From: Polynucleobacter sp. MWH-UH23A
Lineage (GTDB): Bacteria; Pseudomonadota; Gammaproteobacteria; Burkholderiales; Burkholderiaceae
Length of the DNA: 64,000 nt
NCBI RefSeq assembly: GCF_040409805.1
Contig: NZ_CP099572.1
Span: forward strand, 372,001-436,000
Direction of reading: 5' to 3'
The notes under the pieces were generated by a model, which made no database searches, was not told the origin of the DNA, and was given only the letters and a program-made list of their open reading frames with translations. Both the position numbers and the translations under genes were made by a program. Shown here in pieces: positions 27,938 to 37,281 of the stretch (its first letter is position 1; every line of letters starts with the position of its first letter).

Positions 27938-28231
27938 TTACTCGGCTTCAATTTCTTCTGGAAGATCACGCAGTGCAAGTTCAATGCCGCCGAATTTTCC
28001 AGCAACCCAGTTGTAAACTTTGCATGCAACCCAGAGCAGGCCAAATCCCAGCAAGGCATTTAAAATCAAGGCAGACAGAACGGTAAACCCAGGAATAGCG
28101 CCGTCACGAATGAAGGCGACAAACAAAGCAAGCAAAACGATTGGAACCGAGAAACAGAGATAAACCAATACCAGTGTTTTGGCTGTATGCGTTGGGTCTA
28201 GGAAAGCAAGTTCTTTTTTGGTTAGTTTCAT
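27938..28231 (-). CDS. Small two-helix membrane protein of unknown function
   Basis: A 97-residue protein with two hydrophobic segments (about 18-41 and 48-71), a basic N-terminus and an acidic end. No family is recognised. It starts 12 bases after moeA on the same strand, so it is the last gene of the moaA-mobA-moeA unit, although nothing in it suggests a cofactor role. Confidence 0.72.
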   Translation of the reverse strand: MKLTKKELAFLDPTHTAKTLVLVYLCFSVPIVLLALFVAFIRDGAIPGFTVLSALILNALLGFGLLWVACKVYNWVAGKFGGIELALRDLPEEIEAE

Positions 28232-28243
28232 GATGGTGCAATC

Positions 28244-29560
28244 TTAAAGCAGTCCATCAAAAAGCGCTATATCTACCCACTCGCCAGCAGCAACATTTCC
28301 TTGATCATGACCCAAAATGACGAAGCAGTTTGCCTCGCTCATAGATCGCAAAATACCTGCGCCCTGGCTGCCTGTGAGTTTCACGCTAGGCTTGCCTTCG
28401 GTATTGCGTCCGAGGATTGCGCGCTGGAACTCGGTGCGACCAGGCTTTTTCCGTATCGTTGTTTCAGAGATGGCTTGTACCAATGGAACCTCTGTTTGGC
28501 TGGCGCCATTGAGTTGCAGTAAAGCACTGCGTACAAATTGATAGAAGGTCACCATGACGGCAACAGGGTTGCCAGGCAGACCAAAGAATAGGGTTTTGCT
28601 CGCTGATGTCTTTCCAGGAACTGGCCTAAGCGTTCCAAATGCCATTGGGCGCCCTGGCCGCATAGCGATTTTCCAGAAGCCGACATCACCTAACTCTTGC
28701 ATGATTTGTTTTGTGAAATCCGCCTCACCGACTGATACTCCGCCCGAGGAGATAAGCACATCTGCTTTTGAGGCTGCATCAATAAATGCATTTTTGAGTG
28801 AGGTCGGATCGTCCCGCACAATGCCACAATCAATAATGTCTAGATTGAGGCGATTGAGTAGACCAGTCAAGCTGTAACGATTACTATCATAAATACTTCC
28901 AGCATCCAAAGCCTGATCTAAGGAACGAAGTTCGTTACCTGAAGACAGAATCGCAACCTTCAATTTGGGTTTTACTTTGAGAGTGCGAACACCAAGTGAA
29001 GCGGCTAAACCTAAATCTGATGGACGCAGCAATCTTCCTGCAGAAATAGCCGCTTTTCCTTTTTGCAGATCTTCACCGCGTAAGCGTCTATTTTCACCGG
29101 CCTTCAGTTGACTGGCATGAAAGCAGATGTGCTCAGAATCAGGGCTAGTTGTAAATTCTTGCGGAATGACGGTATCGCAATCGCTTGGCATTACTGCGCC
29201 AGTCATGATTTTGAGACATTCACCCTTAGCAATTTTTCCAGTGTAGGGTTTGCCAGCCAAAGCAGTCCCTACAATGCGTAGTTTGATTTCTGCTTGACTG
29301 CCTTCTAAGCATTTGCCATCAAATGCAAAACCATCCATAGCAGAGTTATCTGCAGCAGGTACATCGATAGGTGAAAGCAGGTCTTGCGCAAGAATTCGGT
29401 TAATGGATTGATCAAGGGTGACCGTTTCAATGGCATCGGGGCTATTAATTGACGGCGCTTCCTGTAAAAGCTGATTCACTAGATTGGCAATTGCCTTACG
29501 CGCTTCATCTACATGCAGTGATGAGGTGAGCAGTATTGGATCATTAGGCGATTGACTCAT
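28244..29560 (-). CDS. moeA: Molybdopterin molybdenumtransferase MoeA
   Basis: A 438-residue protein. Landmarks are the N-terminal DVPAADNSAMDGFAF-type segment (written PIDVPAADNSAMDGFAF here), MTGAVMPSDCDTVIPQE, the active-site region SSGGVSVGEADF, and FGLPGNPVAVMVTFYQFV. It inserts molybdate into adenylated molybdopterin to make Mo-molybdopterin. The start overlaps the mobA stop by four bases, so translation is coupled. The extra N-terminal 35 residues are not conserved. Confidence 0.95.
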   Translation of the reverse strand: MSQSPNDPILLTSSLHVDEARKAIANLVNQLLQEAPSINSPDAIETVTLDQSINRILAQDLLSPIDVPAADNSAMDGFAFDGKCLEGSQAEIKLRIVGTALAGKPYTGKIAKGECLKIMTGAVMPSDCDTVIPQEFTTSPDSEHICFHASQLKAGENRRLRGEDLQKGKAAISAGRLLRPSDLGLAASLGVRTLKVKPKLKVAILSSGNELRSLDQALDAGSIYDSNRYSLTGLLNRLNLDIIDCGIVRDDPTSLKNAFIDAASKADVLISSGGVSVGEADFTKQIMQELGDVGFWKIAMRPGRPMAFGTLRPVPGKTSASKTLFFGLPGNPVAVMVTFYQFVRSALLQLNGASQTEVPLVQAISETTIRKKPGRTEFQRAILGRNTEGKPSVKLTGSQGAGILRSMSEANCFVILGHDQGNVAAGEWVDIALFDGLL

Positions 29561-30159
29561 GATGCCGCCTCTAGAGATTGCAATTCTTCTGGTGTGTTGG
29601 CATTAGCAAAGGCGTGAGCATCATCAAAAACAATTGTGCCGCTTTTAAGTTCTTTAAACCAGCGATCAATTTTGAGATCACCTTTGCTTAAAAAAGAACT
29701 TAAAGAATCTTGCAAACTAGCACGCATTAAACAAAAGACAGGTTGTGCCCATACCTTACCATCAGCCTCTTTGCTAGATGCGTAGACTAAATCCAAGTCA
29801 TTACGCTCTAGCTCACTAGCAAGCTTAGCGCCTAGATCCTTTGGAAATAAGGGTGAATCGCAAGGGGTTGTCAGTAAATAAGGCGTCTTACAGTTTTTAA
29901 GACCCATCAGGAATCCTGCAAGAGGCCCTGAAAAGTCAGGGGTCTCATCCATGATGACGGGATAACCATAGGCGGCGTACTTGGTAATGTTGCGATTGGC
30001 ATTAATCAGAATAGATCCAACTTGCGTTTTGAGTCGTTGGATGGTCGCTTCAATTAAAGGTTTTTGATGAAAAGGAATAAGACCTTTATCAATACCGCCC
30101 ATACGCTGTGCACGACCACCGGCCAATATCAAACCCGTAATTTGTTCACTGCTAATCAT
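29557..30159 (-). CDS. mobA: Molybdenum cofactor guanylyltransferase MobA
   Basis: A 200-residue nucleotidyltransferase. The GTP-binding LAGGRAQRMGGIDKGL is at about residues 12-27, followed by the metal site in TTPCDSPLFP. It attaches GMP to Mo-molybdopterin, giving the bis-guanine dinucleotide form used by DMSO-reductase-family enzymes. MsrP uses the plain form and IorAB-type enzymes the cytosine form, so MobA implies a further Mo enzyme elsewhere or broader specificity. It shares one base with the moaA stop (TAATG). Confidence 0.93.
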   Translation of the reverse strand: MISSEQITGLILAGGRAQRMGGIDKGLIPFHQKPLIEATIQRLKTQVGSILINANRNITKYAAYGYPVIMDETPDFSGPLAGFLMGLKNCKTPYLLTTPCDSPLFPKDLGAKLASELERNDLDLVYASSKEADGKVWAQPVFCLMRASLQDSLSSFLSKGDLKIDRWFKELKSGTIVFDDAHAFANANTPEELQSLEAAS

Positions 30160-31295
30160 TAACCACCTATGTAAGACATTTCAACCTTGCGACCACCAGT
30201 TGATTGATCGGCTGTATGTGAGCCCCGAATTTCTGAATAGTGATCTTCGCGAGTAGACCAGGTATTCATAATGGCATTAGCAATTTCTAAATCAGACTTA
30301 CCTGAACGAAGCAGAGTTTTGAAATCAAAGCCTGAATTAGCAAACAGGCATAAATACATTTGGCCATCAGTAGAGATTCTGGCGCGGGTGCATTCATGGC
30401 AAAAAGTTTGGGTAACGCTCGAAATAACGCCAATTTCACCTGAACCATCTTGATAGCGCCAGCGTTGCGCTACTTCGCCCGAGTAGTTTGGTTCTGCTGA
30501 TACCAGTGGGAATACTGCATTGATGCGGGCAATTACCTCTTTAGAAGGGAGTACCTCTGTCATATTCCAGCCATTGGAGCTGCCAACATCCATAAACTCA
30601 ATAAAGCGCAGAATGATGCCGCTGCCTTTGAAGTGCTTGGCCATCGCAACGATCTCATGATCGTTTGTACCTTTCTTTACCACCATGTTGACTTTGGTGT
30701 TCTCAAAGCCTGCTTCTTGTGCGGCAGAAATTCCATCTAAAACATCAGCAACAGGAAAATCCACATCATTCATTTTCCGAAAGACTGCATCATCCAAGCC
30801 ATCAAGACTCACCGTGAGTCTATGTAAACCAGCTGCTTTCAGGCTAGCTGCCTTCTTGCGCAAAATACTGCCATTAGTAGTTAGCGTTAAATCTAATGGT
30901 TTGCCTGCTGGAGTGCGAATGGCTGCCAGCATTTCAATGAGTAATTCTAAATTTTTGCGAAGTAGAGGCTCGCCACCAGTTAAACGAATTTTTTCAACAC
31001 CTAAGCTGGAGAAGATGGTTGTCAGACGAGTAATTTCTTCAAAGCTCAGCAATTCTTTGTGAGCAAGGTAAGGATAGTTTTGGTCAAAGACTTCCTTGGG
31101 CATGCAGTAAGTGCAGCGAAAGTTACAGCGATCCGTTACTGAAATGCGTAGATCGCGTAAGGGGCGACCACGAGTATCTTTAGTCTGATTGTGGGGTGCG
31201 CGCAACTCTGTGCCAATGCTTGGCGCAAGGCCTCTGCCTTCATCAATGCGAATCGGGATAACTTTAGATGGGTTGGGAATTGCTTTTTCGACCAT
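30159..31295 (-). CDS. moaA: GTP 3',8-cyclase MoaA
   Basis: A 378-residue radical-SAM enzyme. The first 4Fe-4S cluster is bound by Cys57, Cys61 and Cys64 (CNFRCTYC), the second by the three cysteines in CHECTRARI and the later LCLF segment. The protein ends in the Gly-Gly needed for activity. It converts GTP to the first cyclic intermediate of molybdopterin synthesis. It has an unusual N-terminal extension of about 45 residues before the radical-SAM core, with no recognised motif. First gene of the moaA-mobA-moeA unit, downstream of rne. Confidence 0.95.
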   Translation of the reverse strand: MVEKAIPNPSKVIPIRIDEGRGLAPSIGTELRAPHNQTKDTRGRPLRDLRISVTDRCNFRCTYCMPKEVFDQNYPYLAHKELLSFEEITRLTTIFSSLGVEKIRLTGGEPLLRKNLELLIEMLAAIRTPAGKPLDLTLTTNGSILRKKAASLKAAGLHRLTVSLDGLDDAVFRKMNDVDFPVADVLDGISAAQEAGFENTKVNMVVKKGTNDHEIVAMAKHFKGSGIILRFIEFMDVGSSNGWNMTEVLPSKEVIARINAVFPLVSAEPNYSGEVAQRWRYQDGSGEIGVISSVTQTFCHECTRARISTDGQMYLCLFANSGFDFKTLLRSGKSDLEIANAIMNTWSTREDHYSEIRGSHTADQSTGGRKVEMSYIGG

Positions 31296-31333
31296 ATCCC
31301 CAATTATGGCTTTGAAATCAGCTTTCTGCCAAA

Positions 31334-31364
31334 CCGCCCAAAATCCTTTTGGGATATCGGGCGG
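31334..31364 (-). terminator. Possible terminator or attenuator between rne and moaA
   Basis: A hairpin with outer stem CCGCCC (31334-31339) and GGGCGG (31359-31364) and inner ATCC/GGAT pairs. Read from the rne side it is followed by only a short T run, so termination may be weak. Confidence 0.4.
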
Positions 31365-31414
31365 CTTAGAGAAAAGAGGTTTGGGCGCTAACCGTCTTTA
31401 ACGTTTTAAACGTA

Positions 31415-34066
31415 CTAAACGGTTTTTTCTTGACCGCCGGTTTCCACAAGGACCATTGGGCCTTCAGGGAGAGTCGCGGCGGGTTTTGGTGTGCGGCCTA
31501 AGTTATGAACTACTGTCTCAGCTTTAATTTGTGTTTGCACTTCAGCGTGCTTGGACGCATCAGTTGCAACCCAAATCATACCTGCGGATTGCACAACGCT
31601 ATGCAGCGGAGTTTCTTCGAGTGCTTGGAAAGCCACCTTGGGAAGCTCTGGCATAGGTTTGGCAATCACTTCAATTGCAGTAACAGCAACAGCTGCTACG
31701 GGTGCTGGTGATGTTGGAGTGGTCGCTACTACAGATGTAATTTGCTCAGAGCGAGATTCACGTGGTGGACGTGATGAACGCTCAGATCGTCCTTGACGCT
31801 GACTTGCAGGCTTTGCATTACTAAAGCTACTCACAATATTTTGAATAGGCATGCTTGCGGATGCGCCAGCCATTCCTGCGGGAGGCCCACTAAAGGGGCT
31901 GGCTGAAGCAGTCGCTCCTTCTGGTGAAGTGCTGCCATTTTCTGCGCGCTCGCTACGGTCACCACGCTCATTGCGATTACGTCCGCGACCACGGCGATTA
32001 CGTCCGCGACCACGGCGCTCTTCACCATCCGCGCCAGTAGCAACTTCATTACCTGGTACAGCCTCTGTTGCAGGTGTTAGTGCCGCAACGTTAGCTTGAT
32101 TGTTATTGCGGTTTGCGTTTTGCTCAGTCTTCGGACCGTTTTGATTACCTTGATTGCCTTGGTTACGATTATTGTTACGGTTATTGCCATTGCGATTATT
32201 CGCGCCTTCAGTATTTCCGCTTTCTGCAGCATTCGCAGCAGGACGCTCGCCACGACGGTTGCGGCCGCGATTACGGTCGCGGTTATTGCCGTTGCGACCT
32301 TGGTTGCGGCCACGGTTACCACTTTGTGCTGGCTTCTCTTCTACCGCTGGTGAAGAGGAAAAGAGCTTTTTAATAAAGCTAAAGAAGCCGCCAGAACTTT
32401 CAGAGCTGGCTTTCTCCGCACGTGCAGGACGTGGCTGAGCAATTGGTGCTGGCTGTGTTGGAGTAATACCCTTAACAGCTGCCTCTGGGCGCGCTTTTAC
32501 ATCCGCATCTTTTTTACTTACGGTTGTATCAGTCTCTAATTCACGCGCAGCTTCTTCAGCCATTACGTAGCTAGCCTTCTGATCATCTAAACGGGGATCA
32601 TCATGGCGTAAGCGCTCAAGCTTGTAATGCGGAGTTTCTAAGTGCTTGTTTGGAACCAAGAGTACGTTGACCTTGAAGCGTGTTTCGATCTTGATCACTT
32701 CAGCACGTTTCTCATTTAACAAGAATGCGGCTACCTCAACTGGAACCTGCGTATGAATCGCCGCAGTATTCTCTTTCATAGCCTCTTCTTGAATGATCCG
32801 TAGCACTTGCAATGCAGATGATTCAGCATCACGAATATGACCAGTGCCATTACAGCGTGGACAGGTTACGTGGCTACCTTCGGAAAGTGCAGGACGCAAA
32901 CGTTGGCGTGACATTTCCATCAAGCCAAATTTGGAGATCTTGCCCATCTGTACACGGGCACGATCATGGCGCAGGGCATCACGTAAGCGATTCTCAACGT
33001 CTTTTTGTGCTTTGCTTGATTCCATGTCGATGAAGTCAATCACGATCAAGCCACCCAAGTCACGTAGACGTGCTTGACGTGCGATTTCATCGGCAGCTTC
33101 TAAGTTCGTGCGAGTCGCAGTTTCTTCAATATCAGAACCACGAGTTGCGCGAGCGGAGTTAACGTCGACAGAAACAAGCGCTTCTGTGTGGTCGATCACG
33201 ATTGCGCCGCCAGATGGCAATGGCACAGTACGTGAGTATGCGGTCTCGATTTGATGTTCGATTTGGAAACGAGAGAAAAGCGGCACATCATCTTGATAGC
33301 GCTTTACTCGTGGCAAGTTATCCGGCATCACCACTGACATAAAGGCAGCGGCTTGCTCATAGATATCGTCGGTATCAATGAGGATCTCACCAATATCTGG
33401 CTGGAAGTAATCGCGGATCGCACGAATCACCAAGCTAGATTCAAGGTAAATGAGTAATGGTGCAGAGTTGCCTTTGGCAGCCTCATCAATCGCTTTCCAC
33501 AATTGCAAGAGATAGCTTAAGTCCCACTGCAGTTCAGTAGCGTCACGCCCAATACCTGCTGTTCGAGCAATAATGCTCATGCCATCAGGCACTTCTAATT
33601 GAGCCATCGCTTCACGGAGTTCTTGACGGTCTTCGCCTTCAATGCGACGAGAAACGCCGCCTCCACGTGGATTGTTTGGCATTAATACCAAGTAACGTCC
33701 AGCCAGGGAGATAAAGGAGGTAAGTGCAGCGCCTTTTTGGCCGCGCTCTTCTTTTTCTACCTGAACAATGATTTCTTGACCTTCGCGTAGGGCATCCTTA
33801 ATGGATGCGTTGCGAACATCAATACCTTCCTTGAAATAGGCTCTAGCAACCTCCTTAAATGGCAGGAAGCCATGACGCTCTTCACCATAGTTAACAAAGC
33901 AGGCCTCAAGCGAAGGCTCAATACGGGTAATAACACCTTTGTAAATATTGCCTTTGCGCTGTTCGCGACCGGCAGCTTCGATATCAATATCGATAAGTTT
34001 TTGGCCATCGACGATGGCAACACGCAACTCTTCTTGTTGAGTTGCATTAAACAACATGCGTTTCAT
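31415..34066 (-). CDS. rne: Ribonuclease E
   Basis: The start at 34066 ([17 protein letters not shown]) is fixed by an AGGAGAG ribosome site five bases before it; upstream in-frame codons belong to the leader. The protein is 883 residues. The N-terminal half holds the S1 domain, the DNase-I-like catalytic site (VDVNSAR and IVIDFIDM, each with a metal Asp) and the Zn-link CPRCNGTGH. From about residue 520 the tail is a natively disordered scaffold dominated by Arg, Asn and Gly (RGRNRRG-type repeats), expected to bind RNA and degradosome partners. It cuts single-stranded AU-rich RNA and matures rRNA and tRNA. It is divergent from rluC as in other proteobacteria. Confidence 0.96.
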   Translation of the reverse strand: MKRMLFNATQQEELRVAIVDGQKLIDIDIEAAGREQRKGNIYKGVITRIEPSLEACFVNYGEERHGFLPFKEVARAYFKEGIDVRNASIKDALREGQEIIVQVEKEERGQKGAALTSFISLAGRYLVLMPNNPRGGGVSRRIEGEDRQELREAMAQLEVPDGMSIIARTAGIGRDATELQWDLSYLLQLWKAIDEAAKGNSAPLLIYLESSLVIRAIRDYFQPDIGEILIDTDDIYEQAAAFMSVVMPDNLPRVKRYQDDVPLFSRFQIEHQIETAYSRTVPLPSGGAIVIDHTEALVSVDVNSARATRGSDIEETATRTNLEAADEIARQARLRDLGGLIVIDFIDMESSKAQKDVENRLRDALRHDRARVQMGKISKFGLMEMSRQRLRPALSEGSHVTCPRCNGTGHIRDAESSALQVLRIIQEEAMKENTAAIHTQVPVEVAAFLLNEKRAEVIKIETRFKVNVLLVPNKHLETPHYKLERLRHDDPRLDDQKASYVMAEEAARELETDTTVSKKDADVKARPEAAVKGITPTQPAPIAQPRPARAEKASSESSGGFFSFIKKLFSSSPAVEEKPAQSGNRGRNQGRNGNNRDRNRGRNRRGERPAANAAESGNTEGANNRNGNNRNNNRNQGNQGNQNGPKTEQNANRNNNQANVAALTPATEAVPGNEVATGADGEERRGRGRNRRGRGRNRNERGDRSERAENGSTSPEGATASASPFSGPPAGMAGASASMPIQNIVSSFSNAKPASQRQGRSERSSRPPRESRSEQITSVVATTPTSPAPVAAVAVTAIEVIAKPMPELPKVAFQALEETPLHSVVQSAGMIWVATDASKHAEVQTQIKAETVVHNLGRTPKPAATLPEGPMVLVETGGQEKTV
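31974..32015. repeat. Tandem 21-base repeat inside the rne tail
   Basis: Two exact copies of a 21-base unit lie head to tail (31974-31994 and 31995-32015). They encode repeated Arg/Gly/Asn heptapeptides of the RNase E scaffold and could change copy number by slippage. Confidence 0.8.
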
Positions 34067-34525
34067 AACACTCTCCTGTTGGGGGGTGGAAGTAAGCCGG
34101 TGCGTTAGGGGACAGATTGAATACCGCCTTGGGCTAAACCATAGCGGTGTGAAAGTGTGGAGCATGCAAATCTAGGCACTTTTTGCCTAGTTCACCCAGT
34201 TAACGTTTGGTTAAATCGGTGCCACACTTGACGATCGCCGCAGAGACCTCCTTTAGGTCATCGATGCAGGCGCGCGCCTGAAAACTGTCATCTAATCGCG
34301 GGTCGCGGCATACGGCACACCAACCCTGCGCCTCATTCAACAGGGGAGGGGCAACCCCGGGAGTCTATTTAAGGGCGACTCCAAGCTCCAATATTCATAC
34401 CGAACTTCGGTAGGGATCTAGTCAAAAATCGGCTAGAGCGTTGATTATACGGCACAAGTTGAATGGGAATGGGGTATTGTTGAGTCCCTTGACACCTTTT
34501 TTCGGGGTGGCAAGAGAAATAAATC
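34067..34525 (-). promoter_or_regulatory. Long structured 5' leader of rne
   Basis: This 459-base spacer has no credible coding frame. On the rne strand a consensus -10 (TATAAT, 34449-34444) implies a leader of about 370 bases; no good -35 is visible. The leader is locally GC-rich and folds well by eye: CTAGGCA with TGCCTAG near 34172-34190, TACCGA with TCGGTA near 34399-34413, and GAGTC with GACTC near 34361-34381. In E. coli the rne leader mediates feedback cleavage by RNase E itself; a similar role is inferred here. Confidence 0.55.
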
Positions 34526-35551
34526 ATGAAATCCAACCCAGTTTCTAAGTCTAAAGTAGCCCAAGCGCGAGCACCAGCGGCAGTTCATTTGCAGACTATT
34601 GGCCCGGAAGAGGCCGGCCAACGCCTGGACAACTATTTGCTGCGTTGGGCAAAAGGGGTTCCTAAAAGCCATGTTTATCGAATTATTCGCTCAGGTGAGG
34701 TCCGGGTAAATAAGAAGCGAGCAGAGCCAACCACTCGCTTAGTTGAGGGTGATGTGGTCCGAGTTCCCCCCGTCAGAATTGCTGAGCCAGCCCAAATGGC
34801 TAGTGTTAATGCTGCGCAAACCAAGTCACGAGCCCATGCTTATCTAGACAAAATGCCAGTCTTGTTTGAGGATGAGGCGCTCTTAATTGTGGATAAGCCA
34901 TCCGGACTTGCGGTTCATGGCGGCTCTGGAATTACTCTGGGAGTCATTGAGACCTTGCGTATTGCTCGTCCAGAACTAAAGTTTTTGGAGTTGGTCCATC
35001 GCTTGGATAGGGACACCTCTGGGGTTTTGTTGCTTGCTAAAAAACGCAGCGCCTTAGTAGAGCTGCATCGTCAGATACGTGAGAATCAAACAGACAAGCG
35101 CTATTACTTACTTGCCCATGGTGAAATTAAACAGGGCGCGCAGGTCATGCAACTCAAATACCCATTGCATAAATACTTGTTAGCCAACGGTGAGCGTCGT
35201 GTGCGCGTTGACCCAGAGGGCTTACCAAGCCATACCGCATTGCGAGTGAGTAAAGTGATGAAGCGAGATGACGCTGCTATTACCTTGGCAGAGGCCCAAT
35301 TAAAAACAGGACGCACGCATCAAATACGTGTGCATCTTCAAAAATTAGGCCATGCTATTTTGGGTGACGATAAATACGGTTTTGAAGATCAAGATAAGCA
35401 AATCAAGTCGAAACGCTTGTATTTACATGCCCATCTTGCCGGATTCACTCATCCACGTTCTGGTGAGAAGATGCGGATTGAATCGCCTATTCCAGCAGAA
35501 TTTATCGCCATGATGAAAACCTTTGAGCAAGCAAATAACACCCAAGAATGA
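34526..35551 (+). CDS. rluC: 23S rRNA pseudouridine synthase RluC
   Basis: A 341-residue protein. An S4 RNA-binding domain (about 30-85, GQRLDNYLLRW to VRVNKKRAEP) precedes the RluA-family catalytic domain with Asp161 in VHRLDRDTSGVLLLAKK and the late KTGRTHQIRVHL. It modifies uridines 955, 2504 and 2580 of 23S rRNA. The divergent position beside rne is the conserved proteobacterial arrangement. The following phosphatase gene overlaps its stop by four bases. Confidence 0.95.
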   Translation: MKSNPVSKSKVAQARAPAAVHLQTIGPEEAGQRLDNYLLRWAKGVPKSHVYRIIRSGEVRVNKKRAEPTTRLVEGDVVRVPPVRIAEPAQMASVNAAQTKSRAHAYLDKMPVLFEDEALLIVDKPSGLAVHGGSGITLGVIETLRIARPELKFLELVHRLDRDTSGVLLLAKKRSALVELHRQIRENQTDKRYYLLAHGEIKQGAQVMQLKYPLHKYLLANGERRVRVDPEGLPSHTALRVSKVMKRDDAAITLAEAQLKTGRTHQIRVHLQKLGHAILGDDKYGFEDQDKQIKSKRLYLHAHLAGFTHPRSGEKMRIESPIPAEFIAMMKTFEQANNTQE

Positions 35552-36231
35552 CTCCAGTAGAGAAATCTGAAAAAGCCGATCGACGCTACGACCTGATTGT
35601 TTGGGATTGGGATGGAACCATCATGGACTCCACGCCAACAATCGTGCATTGCATTCAGCAAGCATGTCGCGACCTGGGATTTAAAGAGCCGGACGATACC
35701 TTGGCAAGTTCTGTCATTGGTTTAGGAATACAAGACTCCTTGCGTAGAGCTGTGCCCTGGATTGAGCCAAAGCATTTTCAGCAATTGACGGATCGTTTTC
35801 GTTATCACTATTTAGCAAAAGATCATGAGTTGGATTTATTTGTAGGCATTCGTGAGTTGTTGGAGGAGTTAAGGGCGAATCAGTTTTTATTGGGCGTTGC
35901 CACAGGCAAGTCCAGAGTGGGATTGAATCGTTCTTTGAATCATCATCAGATCGGACATCTCTTTCATGAGACTAGGACCGCTGATGAATCTTTTTCTAAA
36001 CCCCATCCAGCAATGTTGCTCGAGTTATCTGATATAACTCAAGTGCCAACACGCCGCATGCTCATGATTGGCGATACCACTCATGATTTGGATATGGCTG
36101 CAAATGCTGGGGTAGATGCGGTTGCAGTGACTTATGGCGCTCATCCCCCAGACACCTTAAGGGCATCGCCATCATTGGCGCATGTTGATGATGTCGCTCA
36201 ACTCTCCCAGTGGCTCAAAGCCAATGTTTAG
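35548..36231 (+). CDS. HAD-family phosphatase (Gph-like)
   Basis: A 227-residue hydrolase of HAD subfamily IA. Nucleophile Asp20 and acid/base Asp22 are in VWDWDGTIMDS, Thr in VATGKSR, Lys in FSKPHPAM, and the final acids in MIGDTTHDLDMAANAG. It could be a phosphoglycolate phosphatase or a related small-molecule phosphatase; the second is not excluded. Its start overlaps the rluC stop in ATGA, indicating coupled translation. Confidence 0.88.
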   Translation: MTPVEKSEKADRRYDLIVWDWDGTIMDSTPTIVHCIQQACRDLGFKEPDDTLASSVIGLGIQDSLRRAVPWIEPKHFQQLTDRFRYHYLAKDHELDLFVGIRELLEELRANQFLLGVATGKSRVGLNRSLNHHQIGHLFHETRTADESFSKPHPAMLLELSDITQVPTRRMLMIGDTTHDLDMAANAGVDAVAVTYGAHPPDTLRASPSLAHVDDVAQLSQWLKANV

Positions 36232-36289
36232 TTGAATATATTGAAAATAGCAAAATACAATTCAGAAGCAGAAAAATTGAGGATGCAAG

Positions 36290-37237
36290 ATGGAAAATAA
36301 TTCAAATTCAAACTGGGAACGTCAAGCGCTTGAGCACCTGCTCTTGGAAAATCTAAAAGAGACCCGTAAGGCGCGCCGCTGGAAGGCAGTTTTGCGAGTG
36401 CTAACACTCTTAGTCATCGTAGCCGTGCTCTTTGCGGTATTTGATTTTCATTTACCTGGTCGCGGCATGAGTGTTGAAAGACATACTGCGATGGTTACTT
36501 TGGAGGGAGAAATTTCTTCAAGCACTATGGCTAATGCAATGGATATTAATTCTTCACTGCAGTCTGCTTTTGAGAATGAGCATAGTGCTGGCGTGGTTCT
36601 ACGCATCAATAGCCCAGGCGGTTCTCCAGTGCAAGCAGGAATGATTAACGATGAAATTCATCGTTTACGTAAGCTTTATCCAAACAAGCCGTTTTACGTA
36701 GTGGTCGAAGATATTTGCGCCTCAGGTGGCTACTATGTTGCAGTAGCAGCCGATCAAATTTTGGTAGATAAGGCAAGCCTTGTGGGATCAATCGGCGTGA
36801 TCATGGAGGGCTTTGGTTTCACAGGCCTCATGGATAAGTTAGGCGTAACTCGCCGCATGATTACTGCGGGTTCAAATAAAGGCATGCTTGATCCATTTAG
36901 TAAAGAAGAGCCTAAGCAGGTTGAGATGGTTAAGACCATGATTGATGAGATTCACCAGCAATTTATTCAAGTTGTTAAAGAGGGTAGAGGCTCTCGCTTA
37001 AAAGATAGCCCTGACCTTTTCTCAGGTCGTATTTGGAATGGTGAGCAAGCAGTCAAATTAGGTTTGGTTGATGGCTACGGCACAGTCGATTCGGTAGCGC
37101 GCGATATCCTCAAGGCTCCTGACGTGCTTGACTACACCATGAAAGAAAACTTTGCTGAACGCGTGGCAAAACGTTTTGGCGCTGAAGCAGGTGCCGCTGC
37201 CGGTAAGGCTCTGGTAAAGGCGCCTGATCTTAAGTGA
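36290..37237 (+). CDS. sppA: Signal peptide peptidase SppA-type protease (S49)
   Basis: A 315-residue membrane-anchored protease, the short form with one S49 domain rather than the 600-residue tandem E. coli form. A transmembrane segment covers about 33-51. The nucleophile is Ser145 in CASGGYYVAVAAD and the general base Lys197 in GSNKGMLDPF, 52 residues apart as in Bacillus SppA. NSPGGSP forms the oxyanion region. It degrades leftover signal peptides in the membrane. Confidence 0.92.
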   Translation: MENNSNSNWERQALEHLLLENLKETRKARRWKAVLRVLTLLVIVAVLFAVFDFHLPGRGMSVERHTAMVTLEGEISSSTMANAMDINSSLQSAFENEHSAGVVLRINSPGGSPVQAGMINDEIHRLRKLYPNKPFYVVVEDICASGGYYVAVAADQILVDKASLVGSIGVIMEGFGFTGLMDKLGVTRRMITAGSNKGMLDPFSKEEPKQVEMVKTMIDEIHQQFIQVVKEGRGSRLKDSPDLFSGRIWNGEQAVKLGLVDGYGTVDSVARDILKAPDVLDYTMKENFAERVAKRFGAEAGAAAGKALVKAPDLK

Positions 37238-37245
37238 ACAGTCTT

Positions 37246-37264
37246 AAGTAAGCAAACTTACTTT
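37246..37264 (+). terminator. Weak terminator after sppA
   Basis: A 7-bp stem, AAGTAAG (37246-37252) with CTTACTT (37257-37263), four-base loop, short T run; between convergent genes. Confidence 0.4.
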
Positions 37265-37281
37265 CTGCAATTACCTTAAAT

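Noticed and set aside
31551-32438. Several overlapping plus-strand open frames opposite the rne tail
   Set aside because: They arise from the Arg/Asn/Gly codon bias of the RNase E tail. Their proteins are low-complexity Val/Ile/Thr or Arg runs, with no ribosome sites.
34489-34525. TTGACA in front of rluC as a standard promoter
   Set aside because: A good -35 sequence is present but no acceptable -10 at 16-18 bases, and it would leave almost no leader.
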